NCBI GenBank assembly: GCA_029721515.1
Contig: CM056561.1
Location: 3,372,001-3,436,000 of the forward strand
Length of the DNA stretch: 64,000 nt
Reading direction: 5' to 3'
From: Synanceia verrucosa
Lineage: Eukaryota; Chordata; Actinopteri; Perciformes; Synanceiidae
Shown here in pieces: positions 1-11,747 of the stretch. The position numbers were made by a program, and so were the translations under genes. Under the pieces are notes generated by a model. It did no database searches and was not told the origin of the DNA. It saw only the letters and a list, made by a program, of their open reading frames with translations. Numbering within the stretch: position 1 is the first letter of the stretch; each line of letters opens with the position of its first letter.

Positions 1-1380
1 AATAAAAAAAATTTAAAATGATCTAAAAAGTCATCAGAAAGACTTATTATGGTGTTCTGATTGATTTCATGCCAAAATATCCAAAAATATCTGGTGAAAA
101 AGCAATTTTCTAGCATGTTGAAAATTGCAAAAAAAAAAAAGTCATACTATAGCATGTGAAAAAAGTCAAAAAATGAAAAAGTTTAACATGTTCTAAAAAG
201 TCATCAGAAAGACTTATGGTGTTCTGAGTGATTTCATGTCAAAATATGCGAAAATATCTGGTGAAAAATCATTTTTTTAGCATGTTGAAAATTGTCAAAA
301 AATGTCATACTATAGCATGTGAAAAAAGCCAAAAAATGAAAAATTTTAACATATTCTAAAAAGTCATCAGAAAGACTTATTATAGTGTTCTGAGTGATTT
401 CATGCCAAAATATGCGAAAATATCTGGTGAAAAATCATTCTTTTAGCATGTTGAAAATTGTCAAAAAATGTCATACTATAGCATGTGAAAAAAGTCAAAA
501 AACGAAAAAAATAAACATGTTCTAAAAAGTCATCAGACAGACTTATTATAGTGTTCTGAGTGATTTCATGCCAAAATATGCGAAAATATCTGGTGAAAAA
601 GCAATTTTCTAGCATGTTGAAAATTGCAAAAAAAGTCATACTATAGCATGTGAAAAAAGTCAAAAAATGAAAAATTTTAACATGTTCTAAAAAGTCATCA
701 GAATGACTTATTATAGTGTTCTGATTGATTTCACGCCAAAACATGCGAAAATATCTGGTGAAAAAGTAATTTTTTAGCATGTTGAAAATTGTGAAAAAAT
801 GTCATACTATAGCATGTGAAAAAAGCCAAAGAATGAAAAAAATTTAAAATGATCTAAAAAGTCATCAGAAAGACTTATTATGGTGTTCTGAGTGATTTCA
901 TGCCAAAATATGCAAAAATATCTGGTGAAAAATAATTTTTTTAGCATCTTGAAAATTGTCAAAAAATGTCATACTATAGCATCTGAAAAAAAGTCAAAAA
1001 ATGAAAAAATTTTAACATGTTCTAAAAAGTCATCAGAAAGACTTATTATAGTGTTCTGAGTGATTTCGTGCCAAAATATGTGAAAATATCTGGTGAAAAA
1101 TCATTTTTTTAGCATGTTGAAAATTGCAAAAAAATGTCATACTATAGCATGTGAAAAAAGCCAAAAAATTATAAAAAATTAACATGTTCTAAAAAGTCAT
1201 CAGAAAGACTTATTATAGTGTTCTGAGTGATTTTATGCCAAAACATGCTAAAATATCTGGTGAAAAAGCAATTTTTTAGCATGTTGAAAATTGCAAAAAA
1301 AAAGTCATACTATAGCATGTGAAAAAAGTCAAAAAATCAAAAAAAAATTAACATGTTCCAAAAAGTCATCAGACAGACTT

Positions 1381-1560
1381 ATTATAGTGTTCTGAGTCAT
1401 TTCATGCCAAAATATGCGAAAATATTTGGTGAAAAAAGCAATTTTTTACCATGTTGAAAATTGCGAAAAAAAAATGTCATACTATGTTCTAAAAAGTCAT
1501 CAGAAAGACTTCATATGGTGTTCTGAGTGATTTCATGCCAAAATATGTGAAAATATCTGG
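1381..1560. repeat. Irregular satellite monomer with internal deletion (copy 1)
   Basis: After ATTGCGAAAAAAAAATG the unit jumps from GTCATACTAT directly to GTTCTAAAAAGTC. The usual segment of about 35 bases beginning AGCATGTG is missing. The unit also carries GAGTCATTTC, AATATTTGG, TTTTTTACCATG and GACTTCATATGG, all rare elsewhere in the array. The same combination recurs at 8160-8340. Confidence 0.9.
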
Positions 1561-3084
1561 TGAAAAAGCATTTTTCTAGCATGTTGAAAATTGCAAAAAA
1601 AAGTCATACTATAGCACGTGAAAAAAGTCAAAAAATGAAAAATTTTAATATATTCTAAAAAGTCATCAGAAAGACTTATTATAGTGTTCTGAGTGATTTC
1701 ATGCCAAAATATGTGAAAATATCTGGTGAAAAAGCAATTTTCTAGCATGTTGAAAATTGCAAAAAAATGTCATACTATAGCATGTCAAAAAAGTAAAAAA
1801 TGAAAAATTTTAAGATCTTCTAAAAAAGTCATCAGACAGACTTATTATAGTGTTCTGAGTGATTTCGTGCCAAAATATGTGAAAATATCTGGTGAAAAAT
1901 CATTTTTTTAGCATGTTGAAAATTGCAAAAAAATGTCATACTATAGCATGTGAAAAAAGCCAAAAAATTATAAAAAATTAACATGTTCTAAAAAGTCATC
2001 AGAAAGACTTATTATAGTGTTCTGAGTGATTTTATGCCAAAACATGCTAAAATATCTGGTGAAAAAGCAATTTTTTAGCATGTTGAAAATTGCAAAAAAA
2101 AAGTCATACTATAGCATGTGAAAAAAGTCAAAAAATCAAAAAAAAATTAACATGTTCCAAAAAGTCATCAGAAAGACTTATTATAGTTTTCTGAGTGATT
2201 TCATGCCAAAATATGCGAAAATATCTGGTGAAAAAGCAATTTTCTAGCATGTTGAAAATTGCAAAAAAAAGTCATACTATAGCATGTGAAAAAAGTCAAA
2301 AAACGAAAAAAATAAACATGTTCTAAAAAGTCATCAGACAGACTTATTATAGTGTTCTGAGTGATTTCATGCCAAAATATGCAAAAATATCTGGTGAAAA
2401 AGCAATTTTCTAGCATGTTGAAAATTGCAAAAAAAAAAGTCATACTATAGCACGTGAAAAAAAGTCAAAAAATGAAAAATTTTAACATATTCTAAAAAGT
2501 AATCAGAAAGACTTATTATGGTGTTCTGAGTAATTTCATGCCAAAACATGCGAAAATATCTGGTGAAAAAGTAATTTTTTAGCATGTTGAAAATTGTGAA
2601 AAAATGTCATACTATAGCATGTGAAAAAAGCCAAAGAATGAAAAAAATTTAAAATGATCTAAAAAGTCATCAGAAAGACTTATTATGGTGTTCTGATTGA
2701 TTTCATGCCAAAATATCCGAAAATATCTGGTGAAAAAGCAATTTCCTAGCATGTTGAAAATTGCAAAAAAAAAAGTCATACTATAGCATGTGAAAAAAGT
2801 CAAAAAATGAAAAATTTTAATATATTCTAAAAAGTCATCAGAAAGACTTATTATAGTGTTCTGAGTGATTTCATGCCAAAATATGTGAAAATATCTGGTG
2901 AAAAAGCAATTTTCTAGCATGTTGAAAATTGCAAAAAAAAGTCATACTATAGCATGTGAAAAAAGTCAAAAAATGAAAAAAATAAACATGTTCTAAAAAG
3001 TCATCAGACAGACTTATTATAGTGTTCTGAGTCATTTCATGCCAAAATATGTGAGAATATCTGGTGAAAAATCATTTTTTAGCA

Positions 3085-3850
3085 TGTTGAAAATTGCAAA
3101 AAATGTCATACTGTAGCATGTGAAAAAAGCCAAAAAATGAAAAATTTTAACATGTTCTAAAAAGTCATCAGAATGACTTATTATGGTGTTCTGATTGATT
3201 TCATGCCAAAACATGCGAAAATATCTGGTGAAAAAGTAATTTTTTAGCATGTTGAAAATTGTGAAAAAAAGTCATACTATAGCATGTGAAAAATGTCAAA
3301 AAATGAAAAAGTTTAACATGTTCTAAAAAGTCATCAGAAAGACTTATTATGGTGTTCTGATTGATTTCATGCCAAAATATGCTAAAATATGTGGTGAAAA
3401 AGCAACTTTCTAGCATGTTGAAAATTGCAAAAAAAAAAAGTCATACTATAGCATGTGAAAAAAGTCAAAAAATGAAAAAGTTTAACATGTTCTAAAAAGT
3501 CATCAGAAAGACTTATTATAGTGTTCTGAGTGATTTCATGCCAAAATATGCGAAAATATCTGGTGAAAAAGCAATTTTCTAGCATGTTGAAAATTGCAAA
3601 AAAATGTCATACTATAGCATGTGAAAAAAGTCAAAAAACGAAAAAAATAAACATGTTCTAAAAAGTCATCAGAAAGACTTATTATAGTGTTCTGAGTGAT
3701 TTCATGCCAAAATATGCGAAAATATCTGGTGAAAAAGCAATTTTCTAGCATGTTGAAAATTGCAAAAAAAAAGTCATACTATAGCATGTGAAAAAAGTCA
3801 AAAAATGAAAAATTTTAACATATTCTAAAAAGTCATCAGAAAGACTTATT
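3085..3850. repeat. Satellite block duplicated at +2823 bp (copy A)
   Basis: This block of four to five monomers matches 5908-6675 almost base for base, including rare variants such as ATACTGTAGCATG, the GAATGACTTATT form, AAAATATGTGGTG and GCAACTTTCTAG in the same order. The offset of 2823 bases is about 17 monomers. A few differences exist, for example ACTGTAGC preceded by CATA here and by CACA in the other copy. Confidence 0.85.
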
Positions 3851-3960
3851 ATGGTGTTCTGATTGATTTCATGCCAAAATATCCGAAAATATCTGGTGAA
3901 AAAGCAATTTTCTAGCATGTTGAAAATTGCAAAAAAAAAAAAGTCATACTATAGCATGTG

Positions 3961-4600
3961 AAAAAAGTCAAAAAATGAAAAATTTTAATATATTCTAAAA
4001 AGTCATCAGAAAGACTTATGGTGTTCTGAGTGATTTCATGTCAAAATATGCGAAAATATCTGGTGAAAAATCATTTTTTTAGCATGTTGAAAATTGTCAA
4101 AAAATGTCATACTATAGCATGTGAAAAAAGCCAAAAAATGAAAAATTTTAACATATTCTAAAAAGTCATCAGAAAGACTTATTATGGTGTTCTGATTGAT
4201 TTCATGCCAAAATATCCGAAAATATCTGGTGAAAAAGCAATTTTCTAGCATGTTGAAAATTGCAAAAAAAAAAAAAGTCATACTATAGCATGTGAAAAAA
4301 GTCAAAAAATGAAAAATTTTAATATATTCTAAAAAGTCATCAGAAAGACTTATGGTGTTCTGAGTGATTTCATGTCAAAATATGCGAAAATATCTGGTGA
4401 AAAATCATTTTTTTAGCATGTTGAAAATTGTCAAAAAATGTCATACTATAGCATGTGAAAAAAGCCAAAAAATGAAAAATTTTAACATGTTCTAAAAAGT
4501 CATCAGACAGACTTATTATAGTGTTCTGAGTGATTTCATGCCAAAATATGCGAAAATATCTGGTGAAAAAGCAATTTTTAGCATGTTGAAAATTGCAAAA
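3961..4600. repeat. Satellite block duplicated at +1324 bp (copy A)
   Basis: This matches 5285-5925 with essentially no visible differences, including the ATGTCAAAATATGCG subtype, the ATATCCGAAAATATC subtype and the short GCAATTTTTAGC form. The offset of 1324 bases equals eight monomers. Identity stops near 4600, where this copy continues with AAAAGTCATACTATAG and the partner with AATGTCACACTGTAG. Confidence 0.85.
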
Positions 4601-5284
4601 AAAAGTCATACTATAGCATGTGAAAAAAGTCAAAAAACGAAAAAAATAAACATGTTCTAAAAAGTCATCAGACAGACTTATTATAGTGTTCTGAGTGATT
4701 TCATGCCAAAATATGCGAAAATATCTGGTGAAAAAGCAATTTTCTAGCATGTTGAAAATTGCAAAAAAAAAGTCATACTATAGCATGTGAAAAAAGTCAA
4801 AAAATGAAAAATTTTAACATATTCTAAAAAGTCATCAGAAAGACTTATTATGGTGTTCTGATTGATTTCATGCCAAAATATCCGAAAATATCTGGTGAAA
4901 AAGCAATTTTCTAGCATGTTGAAAATTGCAAAAAAAAAAAAGTCATACTATAGCATGTGAAAAAAGTCAAAAAATGAAAAATTTTAATATATTCTAAAAA
5001 GTCATCAGAAAGACTTATGGTGTTCTGAGTGATTTCATGTCAAAATATGCGAAAATATCTGGTGAAAAATCATTTTTTTAGCATGTTGAAAATTGTCAAA
5101 AAATGTCATACTATAGCATGTGAAAAAAGCCAAAAAATGAAAAATTTTAACATTTTCTAAAAAGTCATCAGATTTATTATGGTGTTCTGAGTGATTTCAT
5201 GTCAAAATATGTGAAAATATCTGGTGAAAAATCATTTTTTCTGCATGTTGAAAATTGTCAACAAATGTCATACTATAGCATGTG

Positions 5285-5925
5285 AAAAAAGTCAAAAAAT
5301 GAAAAATTTTAATATATTCTAAAAAGTCATCAGAAAGACTTATGGTGTTCTGAGTGATTTCATGTCAAAATATGCGAAAATATCTGGTGAAAAATCATTT
5401 TTTTAGCATGTTGAAAATTGTCAAAAAATGTCATACTATAGCATGTGAAAAAAGCCAAAAAATGAAAAATTTTAACATATTCTAAAAAGTCATCAGAAAG
5501 ACTTATTATGGTGTTCTGATTGATTTCATGCCAAAATATCCGAAAATATCTGGTGAAAAAGCAATTTTCTAGCATGTTGAAAATTGCAAAAAAAAAAAAA
5601 GTCATACTATAGCATGTGAAAAAAGTCAAAAAATGAAAAATTTTAATATATTCTAAAAAGTCATCAGAAAGACTTATGGTGTTCTGAGTGATTTCATGTC
5701 AAAATATGCGAAAATATCTGGTGAAAAATCATTTTTTTAGCATGTTGAAAATTGTCAAAAAATGTCATACTATAGCATGTGAAAAAAGCCAAAAAATGAA
5801 AAATTTTAACATGTTCTAAAAAGTCATCAGACAGACTTATTATAGTGTTCTGAGTGATTTCATGCCAAAATATGCGAAAATATCTGGTGAAAAAGCAATT
5901 TTTAGCATGTTGAAAATTGCAAAAA
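5285..5925. repeat. Satellite block duplicated at +1324 bp (copy B)
   Basis: Partner of 3961-4600. Its right end meets the start of the separate 2823-bp-offset duplication (5908-6675), so this part of the array is a mosaic of at least two block events. Confidence 0.85.
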
Positions 5926-6675
5926 ATGTCACACTGTAGCATGTGAAAAAAGTCAAAAAATGAAAAATTTTAACATGTTCTAAAAAGTCATCAGAATGAC
6001 TTATTATGGTGTTCTGATTGATTTCATGCCAAAACATGCGAAAATATCTGGTGAAAAAGTAATTTTTTAGCATGTTGAAAATTGTGAAAAAAAGTCATAC
6101 TATAGCATGTGAAAAATGTCAAAAAATGAAAAAGTTTAACATGTTCTAAAAAGTCATCAGAAAGACTTATTATGGTGTTCTGATTGATTTCATGCCAAAA
6201 TATGCTAAAATATGTGGTGAAAAAGCAACTTTCTAGCATGTTGAAAATTGCAAAAAAAAAAAGTCATACTATAGCATGTGAAAAATGTCAAAAAATTAAA
6301 AAGTTTAACATGTTCTAAAAAGTCATCAGAAAGACTTATTATAGTGTTCTGAGTGATTTCATGCCAAAATATGCGAAAATATCTGGTGAAAAAGCAATTT
6401 TCTAGCATGTTGAAAATTGCAAAAAAAAGTCATACTATAGCATGTGAAAAAAGTCAAAAAACGAAAAAAATAAACATGTTCTAAAAAGTCATCAGACAGA
6501 CTTATTATAGTGTTCTGAGTGATTTCATGCCAAAATATGCGAAAATATCTGGTGAAAAAGCAATTTTCTAGCATGTTGAAAATTGCAAAAAAAAAAAGTC
6601 ATACTATAGCATGTGAAAAAAGTCAAAAAATGAAAAATTTTAACATATTCTAAAAAGTCATCAGAAAGACTTATG
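5908..6675. repeat. Satellite block duplicated at +2823 bp (copy B)
   Basis: Partner of 3085-3850. The shared rare variants in identical order make a block duplication, by unequal exchange or conversion, far more likely than parallel mutation of single monomers. The match weakens near 6670, where this copy has the ACTTATGGTG form and copy A has ACTTATTATGG. Confidence 0.85.
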
Positions 6676-8159
6676 GTGTTCTGAGTGATTTCATGTCAAA
6701 ATATGCGAAAATATCTGGTGAAAAATCATTTTTTTAGCATGTTGAAAATTGTCAAAAAATGTCATACTATAGCATGTGAAAAAAGTCAAAAAATGAAAAA
6801 TTTTAACATGTTCTAAAAAGTCATCAGACAGACTTATTATAGTGTTCTGAGTGATTTCATGCCAAAATATGCGAAAATATCTGGTGAAAAAGCAATTTTC
6901 TAGCATGTTGAAAATTGTCAAAAAAAGTCATACTATAGCATGTGAAAAAAGCCAAAGAATGAAAAAAATTTAAAATGATCTAAAAAGTCATCAGAAAGAC
7001 TTATTATGGTGTTCTGAGTGATTTCATGCCAAAATATGCGAAAATATCTGGTGAAAAATCATTTTTTTAGCATCTTGAAAATTGTCAAAAAATGTCATAC
7101 TATAGCATGTGAAAAAAAGTCAAAAAATGAAAAAAATTTAACATGTTCTAAAAAGTCATCAGAATGACTTATTATGGTGTTCTGATTGATTTCATGCCAA
7201 AACATGCGAAAATATCTGGTGAAAAAGTAATTTTTTAGCATGTTGAAAATTGTGAAAAAATGTCATACTATAGCATGTGAAAAAAGCCAAAGAATGAAAA
7301 AAATTTAAAATGATCTAAAAAGTCATCAGAAAGACTTATTATGGTGTTCTGATTGATTTAATGCCAAAATATGCAAAAATATCTGGTGAAAAATCATTTT
7401 TTTAGCATTTTGAAAATTGTCAAAAAATGTCATACTATAGCATGTGAAAAAAAGTCAAAAAATGAAAAAAATTTAACATGTTCTAAAAAGTCATCAGAAT
7501 GACTTATTATGGTGTTCTGATTGATTTCATGCCAAAACATGCGAAAATATCTGGTGAAAAAGTAATTTTTTAGCATGTTGAAAATTGTGAAAAAATGTCA
7601 TACTATAGCATGTGAAAAAAGTCAAAAAATGAAAAATTTTAACATGTTCTAAAAAGTCATCAGAAAGACTTATTATGGTGTTCTGATTGATTTCATGCCA
7701 AAACATGCGAAAATATCTGGTGAAAAAGCATTTTTTTGCATGTTGAAAATTGTGAAAAAATGTCATACTATAGCATGTGAAAAAAGCCAAAGAATGAAAA
7801 AAATTTAAAATGATCTAAAAAGTCATCAGAAAGACTTATTATGGTGTTCTGATTGATTTAATGCCAAAATATGCAAAAATAGCTGGTGAAAAATCATTTT
7901 TTTAGCATTTTGAAAATTGTCAAAAAATGTCATACTATAGCATGTGAAAAAAAGTCAAAAAATGAAAAAAATTTAACATGTTCTAAAAAGTCATCAGAAA
8001 GACTTATTATAGTGTTCTGAGTGATTTCATGCCAAAATATGTGAAAATATGTGGTGAAAAATAATTTTTCTAGCATGTTGAAAATTGTCAACAAAAGTCA
8101 TACTATAGCATGTGAAAAAAGCCAAAAAATGAAAAAGTTTAACATGTTCCAAAAAGTCA

Positions 8160-8340
8160 TCAGACAGACTTATTATAGTGTTCTGAGTCATTTCATGCCA
8201 AAATATGCGAAAATATTTGGTGAAAAAAGCAATTTTTTACCATGTTGAAAATTGCGAAAAAAAAATGTTATACTATGTTCTAAAAAGTCATCAGAAAGAC
8301 TTCATATGGTGTTCTGAGTGATTTCATGCCAAAATATGTG
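8160..8340. repeat. Irregular satellite monomer with internal deletion (copy 2)
   Basis: This carries the same deletion and the same rare markers (GAGTCATTTC, AATATTTGG, TTACCATG, CTTCATATGG) as 1381-1560, with one visible difference (GTTATACTATG for GTCATACTATG). The two are about 6.8 kb apart. Confidence 0.9.
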
Positions 8341-9632
8341 AAAATATTTGGTGAAAAATCATTTTTTTCGCATGTTGAAAATTGTCAAAAAAAGTCATAC
8401 TATAGCATGTGAAAAAAGCCAAAAAATTATAAAAAATTAACATGTTCTAAAAAGTCATCAGAAAGACTTATTATAGTGTTCTGAGTGATTTCATGCCAAA
8501 ATATGTGAAAATATCTGGTGAAAAAGCAATTTTCTAGCATGTTGAAAATTGCAAAAAAAAGTCATACTATAGCATGTGAAAAAAGTCAAAAAATGAAAAA
8601 TTTTAAGATGTTCTAAAAAAGTCATCAGACAGACTTATTATAGTGTTCTGAGTGATTTCACGCCAAAATATGTGAAAATATCTGGTGAAAAAGCAATTTT
8701 TTAGCATGTTGAAAATTGTCAAAAAATGTCATACTATAGCATGTGAAAAAAGTCAAAAAATGAAAAAGTTTAATATATTCTAAAAAGTCATCAGAAAGAC
8801 TTATTATAGTGTTCTGAGTGATTTCATGCCAAAATATGTGAAAATATCTGGTGAAAAAACATTTTTTTCGCATGTTGAAAATTGTAAAAAAAAAAGTCAT
8901 ACTATAGCATGCGAAAAAAGCCAAAAAATGAAAAATTTTAACATGTTCTAAAAAGTCATCAGACAGACTTATTATAGTGTTCTGAGTGATTTCATGCCAA
9001 AATATGCAAAAATATCTGGTGAAAAATCATTTTTTTAGCATGTTGAAAATTGCAAAAAAAAGTCATACTATAGCATGTGAAAAAAGTCAAAAAACGAAAA
9101 AAATAAACATGTTCTAAAAAGTCATCAGAAAGACTTATTACAGTGTTCTGAGTGATTTCATGCCAAAATATGCGAAAATATCTGGTGAAAAAGCAATTTT
9201 CTAGCATGTTGAAAATTGCAAAAAAAGTCATACTATAGCATGTGAAAAAAGTCAAAAAATGAAAAATTTTAACATGTTCTAAAAAGTCATCAGAAAGACT
9301 TATTATGGTGTTCTGATTGATTTCATGCCAAAATATGCAAAAATATGTGGTGAAAAAGCAACTTTCTAGCATGTTGAAAATTGCAAAAAAAAGTCATACT
9401 ATAGCATGTGAAAAAAGTCAAAAAATGAAAAAAAATAACATGTTCTGAAAAGTCATCAGAAAGACTTATTATAGTGTTTGAGTTATTTCATGCCAAAATA
9501 TGCGAAAATATCTGGTGAAAAAAGCAATTTTTAGCATGTTGAAAATTGCAAAAAAAGTCATACTATAGCATGTGAAAAAAGTAAAAAAATGAAAAATTTT
9601 AACATGTCCTAAAAAGTCATCAGAAAGACTTA

Positions 9633-10830
9633 AGTCTGAAAAAGATCACTGCAAAGAATGCTGAAAAAAAATCATAGCATTACTGACATTTTCTGACATT
9701 AGACTGACTTGTACAGAATATCGAAGAAGCTACATCATTAAAATGTCACAAAAATACATTTATGACATTTTTTTTTCAGATTTTTTGGAAGAATTTCAAA
9801 ACTTCACCACTGAGTGAAGGTGTAAATTTTTTTTCTTATTGCTACCTTTCTGTCCTCCAGTTCAGAAACTGCATGATCACCACAGTGTGCTGTGGAAAAA
9901 ATCCGTTCGGTGACGACGAGGTCGCCACTTCCTCCAAAACTCAGTCTTCATCAGTGTCATCCAGCCAGGTGGCCCCAGCTTGACCGGGATCCCGTCCTCC
10001 CCATCAGCTGTCCTTGAGCACCTAGAGACCAACCACTGCCAAGCAGCACTATGTTCTACTGGCCAATCCTCTCGAATTACCTCTCCATGTGTCTTCACTG
10101 CAGGACACTACAACACTTTTGGTGGGACTATCTGCAGTCCACTTGGACCATGGAAAGTGTTCAGCTGGCTTCACAGAGTCAAAGCGGCATCAAGGAGGTG
10201 TCAACCATGTGATGATCCAACTGAACACATTCCAGCCTCCCCACAAACACTGGGTGAAAACAAACCACGCTGCATGATTTCATCCACATCAAAACTCCCT
10301 CAAGTAATTGTTGCAGCTCCAATATTCTCAGAATGTGCTTTAAACAATTCATTTTATGAGTTCTTATGTGAAATTAGTCATTATTTTGATTAGCTAGTGT
10401 TTTTAAAGCATCAGACAGGGCTGTCCTCTGCTCTCTTGACTGAGTGTCAACAGATGGACCTGCAGGGAGAGGGCGTCTCCTGCAACACAGTGGATGCATG
10501 TGTGTGTTTGAATGCATGTCAGAAGGCCAATGTGTGTATTTAAGACAGACAGGGACATTACTGTGTTAACTGTGTAAAGGCTAGGATCCTGTGGAAGTTG
10601 TTCTGTGTCCTGCAATAAAAAACAAAGCTAAACATCTGCACGACTTTTCTCTATCTCACGCTTTCATGGGAACTTTTACAAGGCTCTCTGAGAACTTCCA
10701 GATGCTACTTTTTGTGTGTTTTTAGGTGGCGGGCCAGATAATAATGATTTTCAAATGCTTAAAATTTGCTGTAATGAATGTAGAAATGAAGCCCTTAGAT
10801 TTAGTACAAAACACAGTCATCACTAGACGA
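9633..10830. other. Intergenic region between satellite and plxnd1 3' end
   Basis: The satellite ends and ordinary mixed-composition DNA begins. Bases 9660-9780 still contain satellite-like words (TGACATTTTCTGACATT, TTATGACATTTTTT), perhaps a decayed edge. From about 9860 the DNA is GC-richer, with several short open frames on both strands; none matches a protein family I recognise. A possible + strand polyadenylation signal is listed separately. Confidence 0.6.
10613..10620 (+). terminator. Possible + strand polyadenylation signal (AATAAA)
   Basis: CCTGCAATAAAAAACAAAG follows a stretch rich in TGTGTG and stop codons that looks like a 3' untranslated region. If used, it would end a + strand transcript running toward the 3' end of plxnd1. 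No convincing + strand exon was found, so this is a motif call only. Confidence 0.25.
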
Positions 10831-11630
10831 TAAAATTCTAAATACTGTAATTTATTTCACGAACTCTGACAAGTCATTTGGCATCACAAATAGTCTCTCC
10901 TTATATTGAGCTTAGATTTTCTCATAAATGTAAATTTCCCTCTTTTAAATCGGTCAGAATCCAACAAGAAATCCATTTGTTAACAAGCACACTAATCAAC
11001 ACTTCTATACTGATGCAGCTCTTCCCAGTGAACTACATTACATCTGATTTCATAAAATTCAGTCATTTTATATTCGCTTCTCCACTCCTCCTCAAACCAT
11101 CATCAACCTTCAAAGCACCGATGGGAGTGAGACACCCACCTTCACCAAGCGCACCTGAGAACGTCGCAGGCTTCAGGAGATGGGAGGAGTTTATCGCTGT
11201 CCTTCTTACTCGTCCTGATGTTCAGGCCACTTAAAAGCATTATAACACATTTATAAATATTGCTATGGACATTATAATACAGTACAGTGCATCATTGGCT
11301 CGTTCCCTTAAGAAAAGGGCTCAGTGCGTTAAGATCGCCACCAGGGCTTACCGTCGGTCCCGGTAACTGTAAAGACATCCAGAAAAAGCCTCATCTCCAC
11401 CTTAAAGCATAGCTGAGTCAGACTGGAAATCTGTCCGTGTCATGGAGAAAGATTTGGAGGATGAAACACCTCGAAAAGGTGAGACACTTGAGAGGAAAGT
11501 TTGCCACTTTCCACGCTTCACATAGTCTGTGGGAATAATCACGCCACTTAGGAAGGCAAACTCTTGAGCGGCCGACATTCCCAAGGAAGGAGACAGAGAG
11601 AGACGGCTGGTAGAAAGCAAACTGGCAGGT
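10830..11630 (-). other. plxnd1 3' untranslated region (inferred)
   Basis: This runs from the stop codon to the first canonical AATAAA on the minus strand. Open frames inside it have no plexin similarity. The extent is an inference from the hexamer position; there is no transcript evidence here. Confidence 0.5.
10851..10856 (-). terminator. Probable plxnd1 polyadenylation signal (AATAAA)
   Basis: Read on the minus strand, AATAAA lies about 780 bases after the plexin stop codon. It is the first canonical hexamer I find downstream of the stop. Cleavage would fall near 10830. Variant signals further upstream, in the AT-rich stretch near 11240-11280, could give a shorter form. Confidence 0.5.
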
Positions 11631-11747
11631 TCAGGCTTCACTGCAGCACTCGTAGATGTTGTCCTCCACAAGGGCAATGACTTGCTCGAACTTGTGGTGC
11701 AGCTGAGTGCGACGGGCGGTGGGGTTGGACTCCAGAGCGTTCACCAC
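11631..11747 (-). CDS. plxnd1 last coding exon: C-terminal helix and SEA tail
   Basis: Thirty-eight codons and TGA: VVNALESNPTARRTQLHHKF, EQVIALVEDNIYECCSEA. The last three residues SEA form a C-terminal PDZ ligand; in mammalian plexin-D1 this tail binds GIPC adaptors (established knowledge). The tail reads ECCSEA where I would expect ECYSEA. Confidence 0.97.
   Translation of the reverse strand: MVNALESNPTARRTQLHHKFEQVIALVEDNIYECCSEA

Larger units (their letters stand above)
1..9632. repeat. AT-rich tandem satellite array, unit about 165 bp
   Basis: About 58 head-to-tail copies of one unit fill this stretch. The marker GTCATACTATAGCATGTG falls at 141, 304, 470 and 635, giving spacings of 163, 166 and 165. 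Copies differ by point changes, A-run length and small deletions. Each unit contains CATG-centred sub-blocks spaced roughly 35, 35, 51 and 44 bases. Repeated open frames of about 71 residues per monomer on the minus strand (up to 126 across two) follow from the repeat and have no protein-like composition. The array is open at the left edge and ends where GACTTAAGTCTG breaks the pattern near 9632. The size is close to nucleosomal satellites such as primate alpha satellite, so a centromeric or pericentromeric origin is possible but not shown. I do not recognise a named family. Confidence 0.97.

Noticed and set aside
400..9372. Many similar open frames of 65 to 126 residues, mostly on the minus strand
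   Set aside because: They repeat with the satellite period, start and stop at monomer features, and have biased Phe/Ile/Cys composition from A-rich DNA. They are by-products of the repeat, not genes.
1..9632. CRISPR array
   Set aside because: The units are contiguous with no unique spacers and are about 165 bases long; the context is a vertebrate genome.
1..9632. CENP-B box in the satellite
   Set aside because: No TTCG...CGGG-type motif was found in any monomer read; the units are almost free of CG-rich stretches.
9877..10393. Overlapping open frames on both strands as a small gene
   Set aside because: No recognisable domain, no splice partner and no start context; kept only as intergenic DNA with a possible polyadenylation motif.
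10403..10615. tRNA or other small RNA gene in the intergenic region
   Set aside because: No cloverleaf, A/B box pair or other RNA signature could be found by eye here or elsewhere in the window.
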